64,000 nucleotides of DNA from Marinobacter maroccanus (GTDB lineage Bacteria; Pseudomonadota; Gammaproteobacteria; Pseudomonadales; Oleiphilaceae): positions 246,895 through 310,894 of the forward strand of contig NZ_PSSX01000004.1 of the NCBI RefSeq assembly GCF_002933275.1, written 5' to 3'. Below are positions 8,088 through 17,240 of the stretch, piece after piece. A program made the translations under genes and the position numbers. How positions within the stretch are numbered: position 1 is the stretch's first letter; every line of letters begins with the position of its first letter. Below the pieces are notes generated by a model. That model searched no databases. It was not told the DNA's origin and worked only from the letters and a program-made list of their open reading frames with translations.

Positions 8088-9425
8088 GTGCAGACCACCA
8101 CCCAGAACTCATCCCTGGCCCGCCAGCTCTACAGCATGACCTGGCCCATGCTGTTCGGCGTGCTTTCCCTGATGACCTTCCAACTGGCCGACAGTGCCTT
8201 CGTCGGTCAGCTTGGCCGGGACCCGCTGGCAGCACTGGGCTTCACCCTGCCGATGCAGCAGCTGATCATCGGTCTTCAGGTAGGGCTGGGGATTGCGACC
8301 ACCGCGATCGTCTCCCGCACGCTGGGTGCCGGCGATGAACTGCGCGCCTACCGTCTGGGCGGCCTGATCATTACCGTTGGCGGCAGCCTCGTTTTTGTCA
8401 TCTGCGTGGCTCTGTGGTTTTTGCAGGGGCCCATCATGACCGCGCTTGGCGCGGAAGACTCACTCCTGCCGCTGATCCGGCAGTACTGGGTTCCCTGGCT
8501 GATGGCTGCCTGGACCGGGGCGTTCCTGTACTTCGGCTACAGTGTGTGTCGCTCCCACGGTGACACCAAATTGCCGGGGTACATGATGGTGGCCACGAGC
8601 CTGACCAACATTGCCCTGGACCCACTCTATATCTTTGTTTTCGGCTGGGGACTGCCCGGTGCCGCCTGGGCCACCGTTACCTCTTTTGGTATCGGCTGCC
8701 TGGTGATCTACCCGAAACTCCTGAAACGCCACTGGGTCCGTTTCGATCTGCGCGAGCTTGCCCTCTGGAAGGCTCTTAAACAGCTCAATGGCATCATGGC
8801 CCCGGCCATGGTCAGCCAACTGATGCCGGCTGTCTCGGCCATGTTGGCGACAGCCTTGGTGGCCGGCTTTGGCTCCGCCGCCGTCGCCGCCTGGGGCCTG
8901 GGCACCCGTCTGGAATTTTTCTCCATTGTGGTGGTGCTGGCCCTGACCATGTCGATGCCGCCGATGATTGGTCGCATGCTGGGTGCCGGGGATATCGAGC
9001 AGATCCGGAAACTTGTGCGCCTTGCGGTACGGTTTGTGGTGGTCTGGCAGTTGGCGATCGGGCTTACCTGGGTGGTCGCTTCCGGATTGGTGTCGGAGCT
9101 CTTCTCCAGCGACAGTGATGTGCAGGAGATTCTGGCCGGCTATCTGGTGCGGGTGCCGCTGAGTTACAGCGGTCTGGGCGTCTGTATGCTGATGGTGTCG
9201 GTGTGCAATGCCCTGGGCCTGGCGATGCGGGCACTGCTGGTGTCCACCCTGCGCCTGTTCCTGTGCTTCCTGCCCTTGCTTTGGATCGGTAGCCATATCA
9301 ACGGGGTCTATGGGCTCATGAGTGGTGCGCTGGTGGGCAATCTGTTTGCCGGCGCCATGGCTTACAGCTTTTATCGTGCCGGCATGACGCGTTTGAAGGC
9401 CGAGATATCCTCAGGCAAAGCGTGA
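8088..9425 (+). CDS. MATE-family multidrug/Na+ efflux transporter
   Basis: The 445-aa membrane protein has about 12 hydrophobic segments in two homologous halves (LYSMTWPMLFGVLSLMTFQLADSAFVGQLG at the start of the first). It exports cationic drugs or metabolites with H+ or Na+ and belongs to the NorM/DinF-type MATE superfamily. A TTG at 8019 in the same frame would place the start inside repeat copy G and upstream of the likely -10 box, so GTG 8088 is preferred; neither has a strong ribosome-binding site. The last 15 bases overlap the convergent thioesterase gene. Confidence 0.85.
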   Translation: MQTTTQNSSLARQLYSMTWPMLFGVLSLMTFQLADSAFVGQLGRDPLAALGFTLPMQQLIIGLQVGLGIATTAIVSRTLGAGDELRAYRLGGLIITVGGSLVFVICVALWFLQGPIMTALGAEDSLLPLIRQYWVPWLMAAWTGAFLYFGYSVCRSHGDTKLPGYMMVATSLTNIALDPLYIFVFGWGLPGAAWATVTSFGIGCLVIYPKLLKRHWVRFDLRELALWKALKQLNGIMAPAMVSQLMPAVSAMLATALVAGFGSAAVAAWGLGTRLEFFSIVVVLALTMSMPPMIGRMLGAGDIEQIRKLVRLAVRFVVVWQLAIGLTWVVASGLVSELFSSDSDVQEILAGYLVRVPLSYSGLGVCMLMVSVCNALGLAMRALLVSTLRLFLCFLPLLWIGSHINGVYGLMSGALVGNLFAGAMAYSFYRAGMTRLKAEISSGKA

Positions 9426-9854
9426 GCGGAAGCTCTCGGGTACCGGCACGACTTCTTTGCGGTGGTAGTTGAAGAAGACGAATCCGTATTTGGCCAGTGC
9501 CACCGGCTGGCCGCTTTCGGCCTTGGTGACCCGGAACACGAAATCCCCGCCATACTTGTTGAAGTCCATCAGGCCGACTTCAAAACGCAGCATTTCCGGG
9601 AAGAAGGATTCTGACTGGTACATGGTGGCCAGGTCGGTCACGATAATGCCGGTGCCGTCTTTGCTCGCTTCCTGGATGCCATAGCTGACCAGGAACTGGG
9701 CCCGGGCTTCGGAGAGCATGGAGATCAGGGCGTCGTTGCCGAGGTGGTTGGCGCCGTTGATGTCGGTGATTCTGACGGGCATTCTGGTTTCGAAGCAGAA
9801 GACGTCGTCCGGGAAGGAGAGCTTGATTCGGGCCACGGGGGTTCCTGTTTTCAC
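9411..9854 (-). CDS. acyl-CoA thioesterase-like protein (4HBT hotdog fold)
   Basis: The 147-aa protein looks like a single hotdog domain of the YbgC/4-hydroxybenzoyl-CoA thioesterase type. RMPVRITDINGANHLGNDALISMLSEAR replaces the usual R..D.D..GH.NN..Y..Y.E.AR, with Asp and His-Leu-Gly in the corresponding places. It is predicted to hydrolyse acyl-CoA thioesters in the cytoplasm; substrate is unknown. The gene converges with and overlaps the MATE gene by 15 bp, and is divergent from the Nudix gene across repeat copy C. Confidence 0.8.
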   Translation of the reverse strand: MKTGTPVARIKLSFPDDVFCFETRMPVRITDINGANHLGNDALISMLSEARAQFLVSYGIQEASKDGTGIIVTDLATMYQSESFFPEMLRFEVGLMDFNKYGGDFVFRVTKAESGQPVALAKYGFVFFNYHRKEVVPVPESFRSRFA

Positions 9855-9967
9855 TGGGTATCTTGGGGCAAATCATACGCTGTTCGACTTTAGTGTTCAT
9901 CTTGGGATCTTGCCCTTCAAATCGGTTATCTTGGTTCTATCCACCTGCGCGTTGAGCTTTGGCGGGG

Positions 9968-10079
9968 CGACGGCTGGGAAAGGCCTTCCAAAACACGCTC
10001 CTGGCGGCACGTCCATGTGACGCTTGACTGTCGCCATCCATGGCGACAGACAGTTTTGGAAGGCCTTTCCCAGCCATCG
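9968..10079 (+). repeat. dispersed three-way-junction repeat, copy C
   Basis: An outer arm of about 27 bp (from 9968, paired to 10079, one mismatch) encloses hairpins GGCACGTCCATGTGACGC (imperfect) and GTCGCCATCCATGGCGAC. It lies in the divergent intergenic region between the thioesterase (minus) and the Nudix-MBL gene (plus), so it cannot be a simple terminator for either gene. Confidence 0.85.
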
Positions 10080-10128
10080 TTCGTACCTTGTTCGCGCGCT
10101 GAATAATAACGAACGTATCTGGAGTCCT

Positions 10129-11766
10129 ATGGATATTCGCCCTGCCGCTACACTGGTTCTGGTTCGTGATACTGCCGAGGGCCTTGAAGTCTTGCTGCTG
10201 CAACGCACCTGGGACGCCGTGTTTATGCCCGGCTATTTTGTGTTCCCCGGTGGGAGGGTCGAGGAGAACGAGACTCACGGCCAGGACCATATTATCGGGA
10301 CCGTAGACGCCGAGATCAGTCAGACCATGAGTGTCGATGAAGGTGGCGCCGACTATATGTTGGCGGCGGTTCGGGAGTGTTTTGAGGAGTCCGGGGTTCT
10401 GGTTGCGGTGGATAAGCAGGGCAACCCGATATCCGGGGATCATCCGGTCCATGCTGATCGAAAGTCGGTGTTCGATGGCGATCTGTCTTTGGCCGGTCTG
10501 TGTAAAAAGCACGGGTTGGCGATTCCACTCGACCGACTGGCCTACCTGGGCCACTGGATTACGCCGCCGGGACCGCCACGGCGTTTCGATACGCGGTTTT
10601 TTGTGACGCCGGCTCCGGAAGGCCAACTGGCCAGTCATGACGGGGTGGAAACCATTGATCATGTCTGGATCCGTCCCGAGCAGGCGCTGGAGGACCATCG
10701 CAATGGCCAGCGGTTGCTGGGGTTGCCGACGATTCGGACGTTGCGGGTGCTCAGTGATTTCGATTCCACCGAGGCGCTGATGCGCTATGCCCACGCCAAT
10801 CCTCCGGAACCTTACCCGAGCAAGCCCTGGCCGGCGGTCAAAAAGGGCAAGCCGGTGACGCTGGAACCGGGTGCGCCGGCCTATGATGAGGCGGCCACGC
10901 TGGATCCCGAAGGCGAAGGCTCGACCCATGCGGAGATTATTCCCGGTGAGCCGGTTGAGGTTGCGGCCCGGGTTACCCGGCTGACAGCGCCCAACCCGGG
11001 GATGATGACCGGGCCCGGGACCAACACCTATATTCTGGGCCAGGAACGCTTCACGGTGATTGACCCCGGCCCCGCCAACGAGGCCCATATCGAGCGGATT
11101 CTGGAGGTGACCGGCGGGGTGATTGATCAGGTTCTGGTGACCCACACGCACCAGGATCATTCGCCGGCCGTAGCCGCCCTTAAGGAGCGTACCGGTTGCC
11201 GGGTGTTCGGTTGGCCGGCGCCCCCGGGTGCCGGCCAGGACCAGACCTTCCGGGCCGATGATGAACCGGAGCACGGTGATCTGATTGTGACCGAAGCCGG
11301 GGTCCTGAAGGTGCTGCATACCCCGGGCCATGCCTCGAATCATCTTTGTTTTCTGCTGGTCGATCAGAAGCTGCTGTTTTCCGGTGACCACATCATGCAG
11401 GGCTCGACGGTGGTCATTAATCCGCCGGACGGCGACATGAAGGCCTACATCGAGTCGCTCTACGAGCTGCTGGCCGAATCCATCCGCTACATTGCGCCGG
11501 CACACGGCTTCCTGATGGGGCATCCCGAGGCCGTCATCGATTTCCTGATCACCCACCGTCTGTCCCGTGAGCACAAGGTGGCCCGTGCGCTGGAAGCCCT
11601 GGCTCCGGTGGATCTCAAAGCCCTCACAGCCAAAGCCTATGAGGATGTGCCGGCGGCCATCCACGGCCTTGCGGCGCGATCGGCCTTGGCGCATTTGCTG
11701 AAACTGGAGGCCGAGCACAGGGCGTTCCGGGAGCACGATCTGTGGCATGCCGTACACGACAGCTAA
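10129..11766 (+). CDS. bifunctional Nudix hydrolase / metallo-beta-lactamase-fold protein
   Basis: The 545-aa protein is a fusion. Residues 1 to about 230 form a Nudix domain (VFPGGRVEENE, then an insertion of about 30 residues, then AVRECFEESGVLVA containing the RExxEExG core). Residues about 285-540 form an MBL-fold hydrolase of the LACTB2/glyoxalase II-like group with the zinc motif THTHQDH (His339, His341, Asp343, His344), HTPGH and FSGDH. The Nudix half would cleave nucleoside-diphosphate-linked or CoA-type substrates; the MBL half a thioester or phosphodiester. Such fusions are known in Proteobacteria without a settled role. GGAG six bases before ATG 10129 supports this start over one inside repeat C. 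Confidence 0.87.
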   Translation: MDIRPAATLVLVRDTAEGLEVLLLQRTWDAVFMPGYFVFPGGRVEENETHGQDHIIGTVDAEISQTMSVDEGGADYMLAAVRECFEESGVLVAVDKQGNPISGDHPVHADRKSVFDGDLSLAGLCKKHGLAIPLDRLAYLGHWITPPGPPRRFDTRFFVTPAPEGQLASHDGVETIDHVWIRPEQALEDHRNGQRLLGLPTIRTLRVLSDFDSTEALMRYAHANPPEPYPSKPWPAVKKGKPVTLEPGAPAYDEAATLDPEGEGSTHAEIIPGEPVEVAARVTRLTAPNPGMMTGPGTNTYILGQERFTVIDPGPANEAHIERILEVTGGVIDQVLVTHTHQDHSPAVAALKERTGCRVFGWPAPPGAGQDQTFRADDEPEHGDLIVTEAGVLKVLHTPGHASNHLCFLLVDQKLLFSGDHIMQGSTVVINPPDGDMKAYIESLYELLAESIRYIAPAHGFLMGHPEAVIDFLITHRLSREHKVARALEALAPVDLKALTAKAYEDVPAAIHGLAARSALAHLLKLEAEHRAFREHDLWHAVHDS

Positions 11767-11957
11767 CGCGGGAGTAACGAAAGCACACGGGATTTCGCAA
11801 AACACCCATATTGTTAATCACTTTTCGGGCGTATAACTGTTTTCGATATAACTTGCCCGGATTTCATGAAAGTGGCATTAAACCTTTGTCACGGCAGTAT
11901 TCATGACCGCCAGAGGCACTCTATCCTTGAGCGCACACTGACGAACCGTGAGGAAAT

Positions 11958-13343
11958 ATGCTGTTTGAGCGGCTTCGAAAACCGTCCCACCGAATCCTGC
12001 TGATTGGCCTGGTCATGCCCTGGCTGTCTGCGCCTGTTCTGGCCGAAACCGATTCGGCAAAGGCCAGTAAACAATCCGAAGTGCTGATCGCGGAGCTGGC
12101 CGAGGACGAGAGTGTCGAAGACGTTGAGCAGTCGGCCCCTCTGCAGACCAAAGGGAAGGACAACAAAGCCCGTAAGCCGGAAACGCCACAGGGCGGAGCC
12201 GGTATCGATACACCCTCAGCCGGTTCCCGCAAGGTAGCCCCGAACATCGATCTGAAGCAGGTTGCGCCGCCACCAGAGGCACAGGTTTCAGCGCCCACTG
12301 ATACCGATGCGGATGCCGCAGAATCCGAGGCCATGGCCACAGAAGCGGTAGCCGAACCCGAGCCGCAACCCGAGATTCGCGAGGGCAAGGTTTTCACACT
12401 GCTCGACAATGATGTCATGCCCGGCACCTCTACCCGCCTGGCCTGGACGCCCCGCATTCAGATTGCCGGTCTGTCCCAGACAACCCCGGTTCTGGTGGTC
12501 AACGGTATCAACGCCGGCCCGACGCTGTGCCTCACCGGTGCTATTCACGGGGATGAGTTGAACGGCATCGAGATCATCCGCCAGACCATGTATGACCTGA
12601 ACCCGGAGAAGCTGTCGGGCACGGTCGTGGGTGTACCGATTGTGAACCTGCCCGGATTCCAGCAGGGAAGTCGATATCTTCCCGATCGTCGCGATCTCAA
12701 CCGGCATTTCCCGGGCAGCCCCAATGGCAGCCTGGCCGACCGCATCGCCCACTCACTGTTCGAGAACGTGATTCGCAAATGCGACATGCTGGTGGACATC
12801 CACACCGGCTCCCTGAAGCGTACCAACCTGCCGCAACTTCGGGCCGACATGAACAACCCGGACGTGGCGGAATTCACCCGGGGCTTTGATCGCATGGCGG
12901 TGGTGCACAGCTCCGGTTCTGCCGGCATGTTGCGCACGGCCGCAGTGGAAGCCGGTATTCGAACGGTCACGCTGGAAGCCGGCGAGTCCCACCGCATACA
13001 GCAACACCAGATCAGCGCCGGCGTGAACAGCCTCACCAGCCTGATGGAACGCCAGGGCATGATCTCGCGTATGTTCGTCTGGGGCGATCCGGAGCCGGTC
13101 TACTACGATTCCGACTGGATCCGCGCGGACCACGGCGGGATCCTGTTCAGCGAAATTGAGCTTGGGGCCAAGGTGTCAGAAGGGGAAATTCTTGGTTATG
13201 TCTCCGATCCGATCACCAATGCCCAGCACCCTATCCGGTCCACCACCGATGGCCGGGTTATCGGTATGGCCGTAGACCAGGTAGTGATGGCCGGTTTTGC
13301 CGCCTACCACATTGGTACGGAGGCAGAAGTTCCCGGAGAGTAG
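11958..13343 (+). CDS. secreted succinylglutamate desuccinylase/aspartoacylase-family protein
   Basis: The 461-aa protein starts with a signal peptide (cleavage near APVLA-ET, residue 30), followed by an acidic, Ala/Pro-rich low-complexity linker to about residue 140. Then comes a zinc-dependent M14-like AstE/AspA domain: GAIHGDELNG (His and Glu ligands), RDLNRHFPG and DIHTGSLKRTNLPQLR. A C-terminal beta-rich part carries GGILFSEIELGAKVSEGEILGYVSD, like a biotinyl/lipoyl-type barrel. It probably hydrolyses an N-acyl amino acid or amide in the periplasm. GAGGAAAT before ATG supports the start. The secreted location and linker are unusual for this mostly cytoplasmic family. Confidence 0.8.
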   Translation: MLFERLRKPSHRILLIGLVMPWLSAPVLAETDSAKASKQSEVLIAELAEDESVEDVEQSAPLQTKGKDNKARKPETPQGGAGIDTPSAGSRKVAPNIDLKQVAPPPEAQVSAPTDTDADAAESEAMATEAVAEPEPQPEIREGKVFTLLDNDVMPGTSTRLAWTPRIQIAGLSQTTPVLVVNGINAGPTLCLTGAIHGDELNGIEIIRQTMYDLNPEKLSGTVVGVPIVNLPGFQQGSRYLPDRRDLNRHFPGSPNGSLADRIAHSLFENVIRKCDMLVDIHTGSLKRTNLPQLRADMNNPDVAEFTRGFDRMAVVHSSGSAGMLRTAAVEAGIRTVTLEAGESHRIQQHQISAGVNSLTSLMERQGMISRMFVWGDPEPVYYDSDWIRADHGGILFSEIELGAKVSEGEILGYVSDPITNAQHPIRSTTDGRVIGMAVDQVVMAGFAAYHIGTEAEVPGE

Positions 13344-13388
13344 TATGCTAGGCTTTTTTCGGGCATCACCAACCCCACAGGAGCCTTT

Positions 13389-14357
13389 GTGTCTTCCGAG
13401 AACGCCGGAGTCTTGTCACGAATTCCCGGCCTGGCCTACATTGGTCTGGTTCTTACACCTCTGTTCTGGGCAGGTAATGCCGTTGTGGCCCGGGGCACGG
13501 TAGAGAACATTCCGCCGCTCTCCATGTCGTTCTGGCGCTGGGTAATCGCCCTGGCCATCCTGCTGCCTTTCGGGCTCCCGGGTATCTGGCGCCACCGCCA
13601 GATTATCCGCCAGCGGTTCGGTTCCATGCTGGCGCTGGCGACCTTCAGCGTGGGCGCGTTCAATACCCTGCTGTATCTGGCGGCCACCACAACCACCGCT
13701 ACCAACATTGCCCTGATCAATGCCACCATTCCCATTTTCGTGGCACTGCTGGCCTGGATTCTCCTCGGCGACCGCACCCGGCCGATTCAGGTGCTGGGTA
13801 TCGTGCTGGCTATTACCGGCATCGTTACCGTGATTGCCCGCGGCGATCTATCGGTGCTAACCAGCCTTCAGGCCCAGCCGGGGGATCTGATTATGGTGGC
13901 GGCGGTATTCAGTTGGGGTTTGTTTTCGGTGCTATTGCGGCGCCAGGCTGTGCCCCTGCCTGCGTTGACCTTTCTCACCACGCAGATCCTGCTGGGAACC
14001 CTGGTTGTGCTGCCGTTCTACCTGACCGATCTGATTTTCTTCTCCGGAGGCTTCGAGCTTTCGGAAAGCACGGCCATGCCGTTACTGTATTTCGCGATCT
14101 TCCCGGGGATCCTGGCCTATGGATTCTGGAACCACGGTGTGCATAAAATTGGCCCGGCCAGGGCGGCCATCTTTATGTATCTGACGCCTGTCTTTGCCTC
14201 GATTCTGGCCGGCATTTTCCTCGCCGAATCCCTCGGCCTGTTTCATGTTATGGGCGGGGCGCTGATCCTGGCCGGGCTGGTATTGGCCACGCAGACCCGT
14301 AAACGCACCGACTACCCGACCCCGGAGCAGTCAGCAAAAGGAGACACCCATGATTAA
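13389..14357 (+). CDS. EamA/DMT-family transporter
   Basis: The 322-aa inner-membrane protein has ten predicted membrane segments in two EamA repeats (residues about 15-150 and 165-300). The first repeat shows NAVVARGTVENIPPLSMSFWRW and TTTTATNIALINATIPIFVALLAWILLGDR, typical of RhaT/YdcZ-like metabolite exporters. The start is GTG after CAGGAGC. Its stop overlaps the start of the next gene (14350), so the two are translationally coupled. Substrate is unknown, probably an amino acid or small metabolite. Confidence 0.88.
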   Translation: MSSENAGVLSRIPGLAYIGLVLTPLFWAGNAVVARGTVENIPPLSMSFWRWVIALAILLPFGLPGIWRHRQIIRQRFGSMLALATFSVGAFNTLLYLAATTTTATNIALINATIPIFVALLAWILLGDRTRPIQVLGIVLAITGIVTVIARGDLSVLTSLQAQPGDLIMVAAVFSWGLFSVLLRRQAVPLPALTFLTTQILLGTLVVLPFYLTDLIFFSGGFELSESTAMPLLYFAIFPGILAYGFWNHGVHKIGPARAAIFMYLTPVFASILAGIFLAESLGLFHVMGGALILAGLVLATQTRKRTDYPTPEQSAKGDTHD

Positions 14358-14895
14358 ACCTATCCCAGGAAACTCTCACCGCTTCTTTTGCCTGGTTCTG
14401 GTCCTGTTGACCGCTGGCCTGTCGGCGCACGCTGCAGCGGAACCCTGTGATCCCGAAGAGTCCAAGTGGGTACCCACCCGCTATTATCCAGCCGGTGCTG
14501 CGGTCTTCCATAAAGGCAGTTGGTATGAGTCCCGTGAACTGCACGAGGGCATGGAGCCAGGTATTACGTTCGATTGGAAAAAACTGAACTCTGTACCCGA
14601 CTGCCAGGGCCGGAAACAAAAGCTTGATCAACCCCGGACCGAGGGAGAAGGGAAAGGATCCCAGACCGGAGACGGCCAAAAAACCGGCAAGAGCAAGCGG
14701 GGAGAGACGGCCTCAGGCATGTGTGTTCGCCCTGACCCGTGGCTATTCTCCAGGAGCTACACGGTTGGAAGCCTCGCCACCCATGGCGGTCAGATCTGGG
14801 AGGCTATCCGGGAAACCAACGGTGATATGCCGGGCATGAACAAGCCACCACGCTGGAAGGTGGTGGAGGATCACTGTGCCTTGAAAGGACAGTAA
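14350..14895 (+). CDS. secreted protein with two CBM5/12-like modules
   Basis: The 181-aa protein starts with a signal peptide (cleavage near AHAAA-EP, residue 27) and holds two short repeats of the form W/P-x-Y-x-G-x-V-x-x-x-G-x-x-W/Y-x-(A/S). The first is KWVPTRYYPAGAAVFHKGSWYES and the second is PWLFSRSYTVGSLATHGGQIWEA, each followed by a PG...W block. They are joined by a Lys/Gly-rich linker (residues 82-118). This spacing matches the chitin-binding CBM5/12 pattern. Paired Cys in each module suggests disulfides. It overlaps the EamA gene by 8 bp. No catalytic domain is attached, so it may be a binding-only or envelope protein. Confidence 0.65.
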   Translation: MIKPIPGNSHRFFCLVLVLLTAGLSAHAAAEPCDPEESKWVPTRYYPAGAAVFHKGSWYESRELHEGMEPGITFDWKKLNSVPDCQGRKQKLDQPRTEGEGKGSQTGDGQKTGKSKRGETASGMCVRPDPWLFSRSYTVGSLATHGGQIWEAIRETNGDMPGMNKPPRWKVVEDHCALKGQ

Positions 14896-14912
14896 CCCAG
14901 CCCGTACAACGA

Positions 14913-16097
14913 TCAGAGAGCCGCTTCGATGCGGCCAATGACCTCTTCCAGAACCGATCTGGGGCAGCCGATGTTCAGGCGCATAAAGCCACTGCCCGAG
15001 GTGCCAAAGGAGAGTCCGGGATTCATCCCCACGCCAGCGTCCTGTACGAAAAAACGTTTCAGGCCCGCATCGTCCAGGCCCAGTTCGCGGCAATCCAGCC
15101 ACATCAGGTAGGTGCCTTCGGGGGCTGCCACCCGGATTCCGGGCAGGCGCTGGCCAACCGCCTCCACCACAAAGTCCCGGTTTGCCTGCAGATAGGCCAT
15201 CAGTTCATCCAGCCAGGGACCGCCATGGCGGTAGCCAGCCTCAAACCCGACACTACTGAACGGATTGCACTGGGGCAGATGCATGGATTCGAACACCGCC
15301 TTCATGGCCTTGCGTCGGTCGGCATCGGGGATCACCAGGGCTGACAGGCCGAGGCCGGGCATGTTGAAACTCTTGCTGGGGGCCACCGCTGTTACCAGGG
15401 CGTCGTCGGGGCCAGCCAGGTTCGCCAGCATCGTGTGGCGGGGTTTATCCGGGAACGTCAGATCGCAATGGATCTCGTCGGACACCACCACCAGCCGGTG
15501 CCGGCGAGCAATAGCCAGCACCTCCCTCAGTTCCTCCTCCGACCAGACGCGACCCACCGGGTTGTGGGGCGAACACAACAGCAGAATTCGGGCATCCGGC
15601 CGGGCCGCGCACTGCTCCAGGTGATCCAGATCCATGCGGTAATGGCCCGGGTCTCCGGTGGCCGGATCCTCCGGCACCAAGGGGTTTTCGATCACCACAC
15701 GGCCGCTGTGCCGCACCGAACTGAAAAACGGCGGATAGACCGGCGGCTGGATGATGACACCCTCACCGGGTCCGGCATAGGCCATGCACGCGGCGTTGAT
15801 CGATGGCACTACGCCGGGCGCCATCAGTATCCACTCGCGCCGGATCTCCCAGCGATGGCGACTGGCAAACCAGTGGATCATCGACTGGTAAAGACTGTCC
15901 GGAAACAGGGTGTAGCCGTAAACCGGATGTTCGGCCCGCTTCTTTAACGCACGGGTGACAGCCTCCGGTGCCGCGAAATCCATATCGGCCACCCAGACCG
16001 GGATAACTTCCTCGGTGCCAAAAACCGCCTTGCGGGCATCAAATTTGACGGAACAGGTGTGTTCCCGGGAAACCGGTTGATCAAACGGGCTGGACAC
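14913..16097 (-). CDS. MalY/PatB-family PLP aminotransferase (putative C-S beta-lyase)
   Basis: The 394-aa fold-type I PLP enzyme is predicted to cleave cystathionine or related S-conjugates. Features: IPVWVADMDFAAPEAV, which is diagnostic of MalY/PatB at the N-terminus, GVVPSINAACMAYAGPGEGVIIQPPVYPPF, the CSPHNPVGRVW block, SDEIHCDL, and the PLP-binding Lys in APSKSFNMPGL. I start at GTG 16097, preceded by CTGGAGAG at good spacing; the longer frame adds 21 atypical residues. It converges on the CBM gene and is divergent from the AEC transporter. Aminotransferase activity is an alternative. Confidence 0.87.
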   Translation of the reverse strand: MSSPFDQPVSREHTCSVKFDARKAVFGTEEVIPVWVADMDFAAPEAVTRALKKRAEHPVYGYTLFPDSLYQSMIHWFASRHRWEIRREWILMAPGVVPSINAACMAYAGPGEGVIIQPPVYPPFFSSVRHSGRVVIENPLVPEDPATGDPGHYRMDLDHLEQCAARPDARILLLCSPHNPVGRVWSEEELREVLAIARRHRLVVVSDEIHCDLTFPDKPRHTMLANLAGPDDALVTAVAPSKSFNMPGLGLSALVIPDADRRKAMKAVFESMHLPQCNPFSSVGFEAGYRHGGPWLDELMAYLQANRDFVVEAVGQRLPGIRVAAPEGTYLMWLDCRELGLDDAGLKRFFVQDAGVGMNPGLSFGTSGSGFMRLNIGCPRSVLEEVIGRIEAAL

Positions 16098-16309
16098 AGG
16101 GACTCTCCAGGGCGGATAACAACATTGGGAAACGGTATTGTGGTGGGCCCGAAGGGCCATCGCAACCGTCGACTCATGGTGTCGCCACCGTGTTCATATC
16201 CGGCTTTGGTCGAACATCGGCGATAAACACTTGCCCAAGCAGGGCGATACTTGCGAACCTAACGGTTTATCCAATAAAAACTTCCAAACAATTCCCTGGA
16301 GCCTGTTCA

Positions 16310-17197
16310 ATGATTGGCCAGATTCTGTCCACCATGTTGCCGGTGTTTCTGATCGCCGGTTGCGGCGCACTCTATGGCCGCTACCGGACGCCCGACATCC
16401 AGGGACTGAACGTTCTTAACATGGAGCTGTTCGTGCCCATGCTGGTCTTCGCCGTTCTTGCTGACCAGCAGGCTCCGCTGCAGGAGTATGCCAGGCTTGC
16501 ACTGGCCGCCACGGTGGTTGTGCTCGGATCGGGCATTGTGCTGTACCCGCTGGCCAGGGTTCTGAAGCTGAACCTGAAGACCTTCCTGCCGCCCATGATG
16601 TTCAACAATTCCGGCAACATGGGCATTCCGCTGCTGGTGCTGGCTTTCGGCGATGAGGCCCTGCCGGCGGCCATTGTGCTGTTCATCGTGGAAATGCTGC
16701 TGCACTTTTCGGTAGGGCTGTACATGCTCGACCCTCATACCTCCATCGTAAAACGCCTGAAGCTACCCATCGTATTCGCCAGTATTGCCGGGCTGTCGGT
16801 CAATCTCGGGGGCGTGCCCCTGCCAGAGTGGCTGCTGGAAACCCTGAACATGCTCGGCGGTGTGTGCATCCCGCTGATGCTCTTTGCCCTTGGCGTGCGC
16901 ATGCTTGATATCGATTTCAGTGACTGGAAACTGGGTATGCTCGGCGCCATCGCCTGCCCCGCGAGCGGCCTGATACTGGCGTGGCCGATGATTGCGGTAC
17001 TCGATCTTCCCGGAATGCAGGTTGCGGCGCTGTGGGTATTCGCGGCCTTGCCGCCGGCCGTGCTCAATTACATGGTGGCGGAACAGTATCGGCAGGAGCC
17101 ACACAAGGTCGCCTCACTGGTATTATTGAGCAATCTGGGCAGTCTTGTGGTCATGCCGGTTGTGCTCGGGCTGGTGTTTGCCGCCGGCTACGTCTGA
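16310..17197 (+). CDS. AEC-family (auxin efflux carrier-type) transporter
   Basis: The 295-aa inner-membrane protein has about ten hydrophobic segments with a family-typical start (ILSTMLPVFLIAGCGALYGRY), FNNSGNMGIPL in the first half and a second bundle near the C-terminus (FAALPPAVLNYMVAEQY). AEC proteins move small organic acids such as malonate or malate, or amino acids. ATG 16310 with GGAG upstream is preferred over a frame starting 120 bases earlier. It is followed after 43 bp by the UbiA gene on the same strand. Confidence 0.86.
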   Translation: MIGQILSTMLPVFLIAGCGALYGRYRTPDIQGLNVLNMELFVPMLVFAVLADQQAPLQEYARLALAATVVVLGSGIVLYPLARVLKLNLKTFLPPMMFNNSGNMGIPLLVLAFGDEALPAAIVLFIVEMLLHFSVGLYMLDPHTSIVKRLKLPIVFASIAGLSVNLGGVPLPEWLLETLNMLGGVCIPLMLFALGVRMLDIDFSDWKLGMLGAIACPASGLILAWPMIAVLDLPGMQVAALWVFAALPPAVLNYMVAEQYRQEPHKVASLVLLSNLGSLVVMPVVLGLVFAAGYV

Positions 17198-17240
17198 GCA
17201 TCTGCCCCAGTACCCGCTCTGTTAGCCGAGGAAGGACCCG

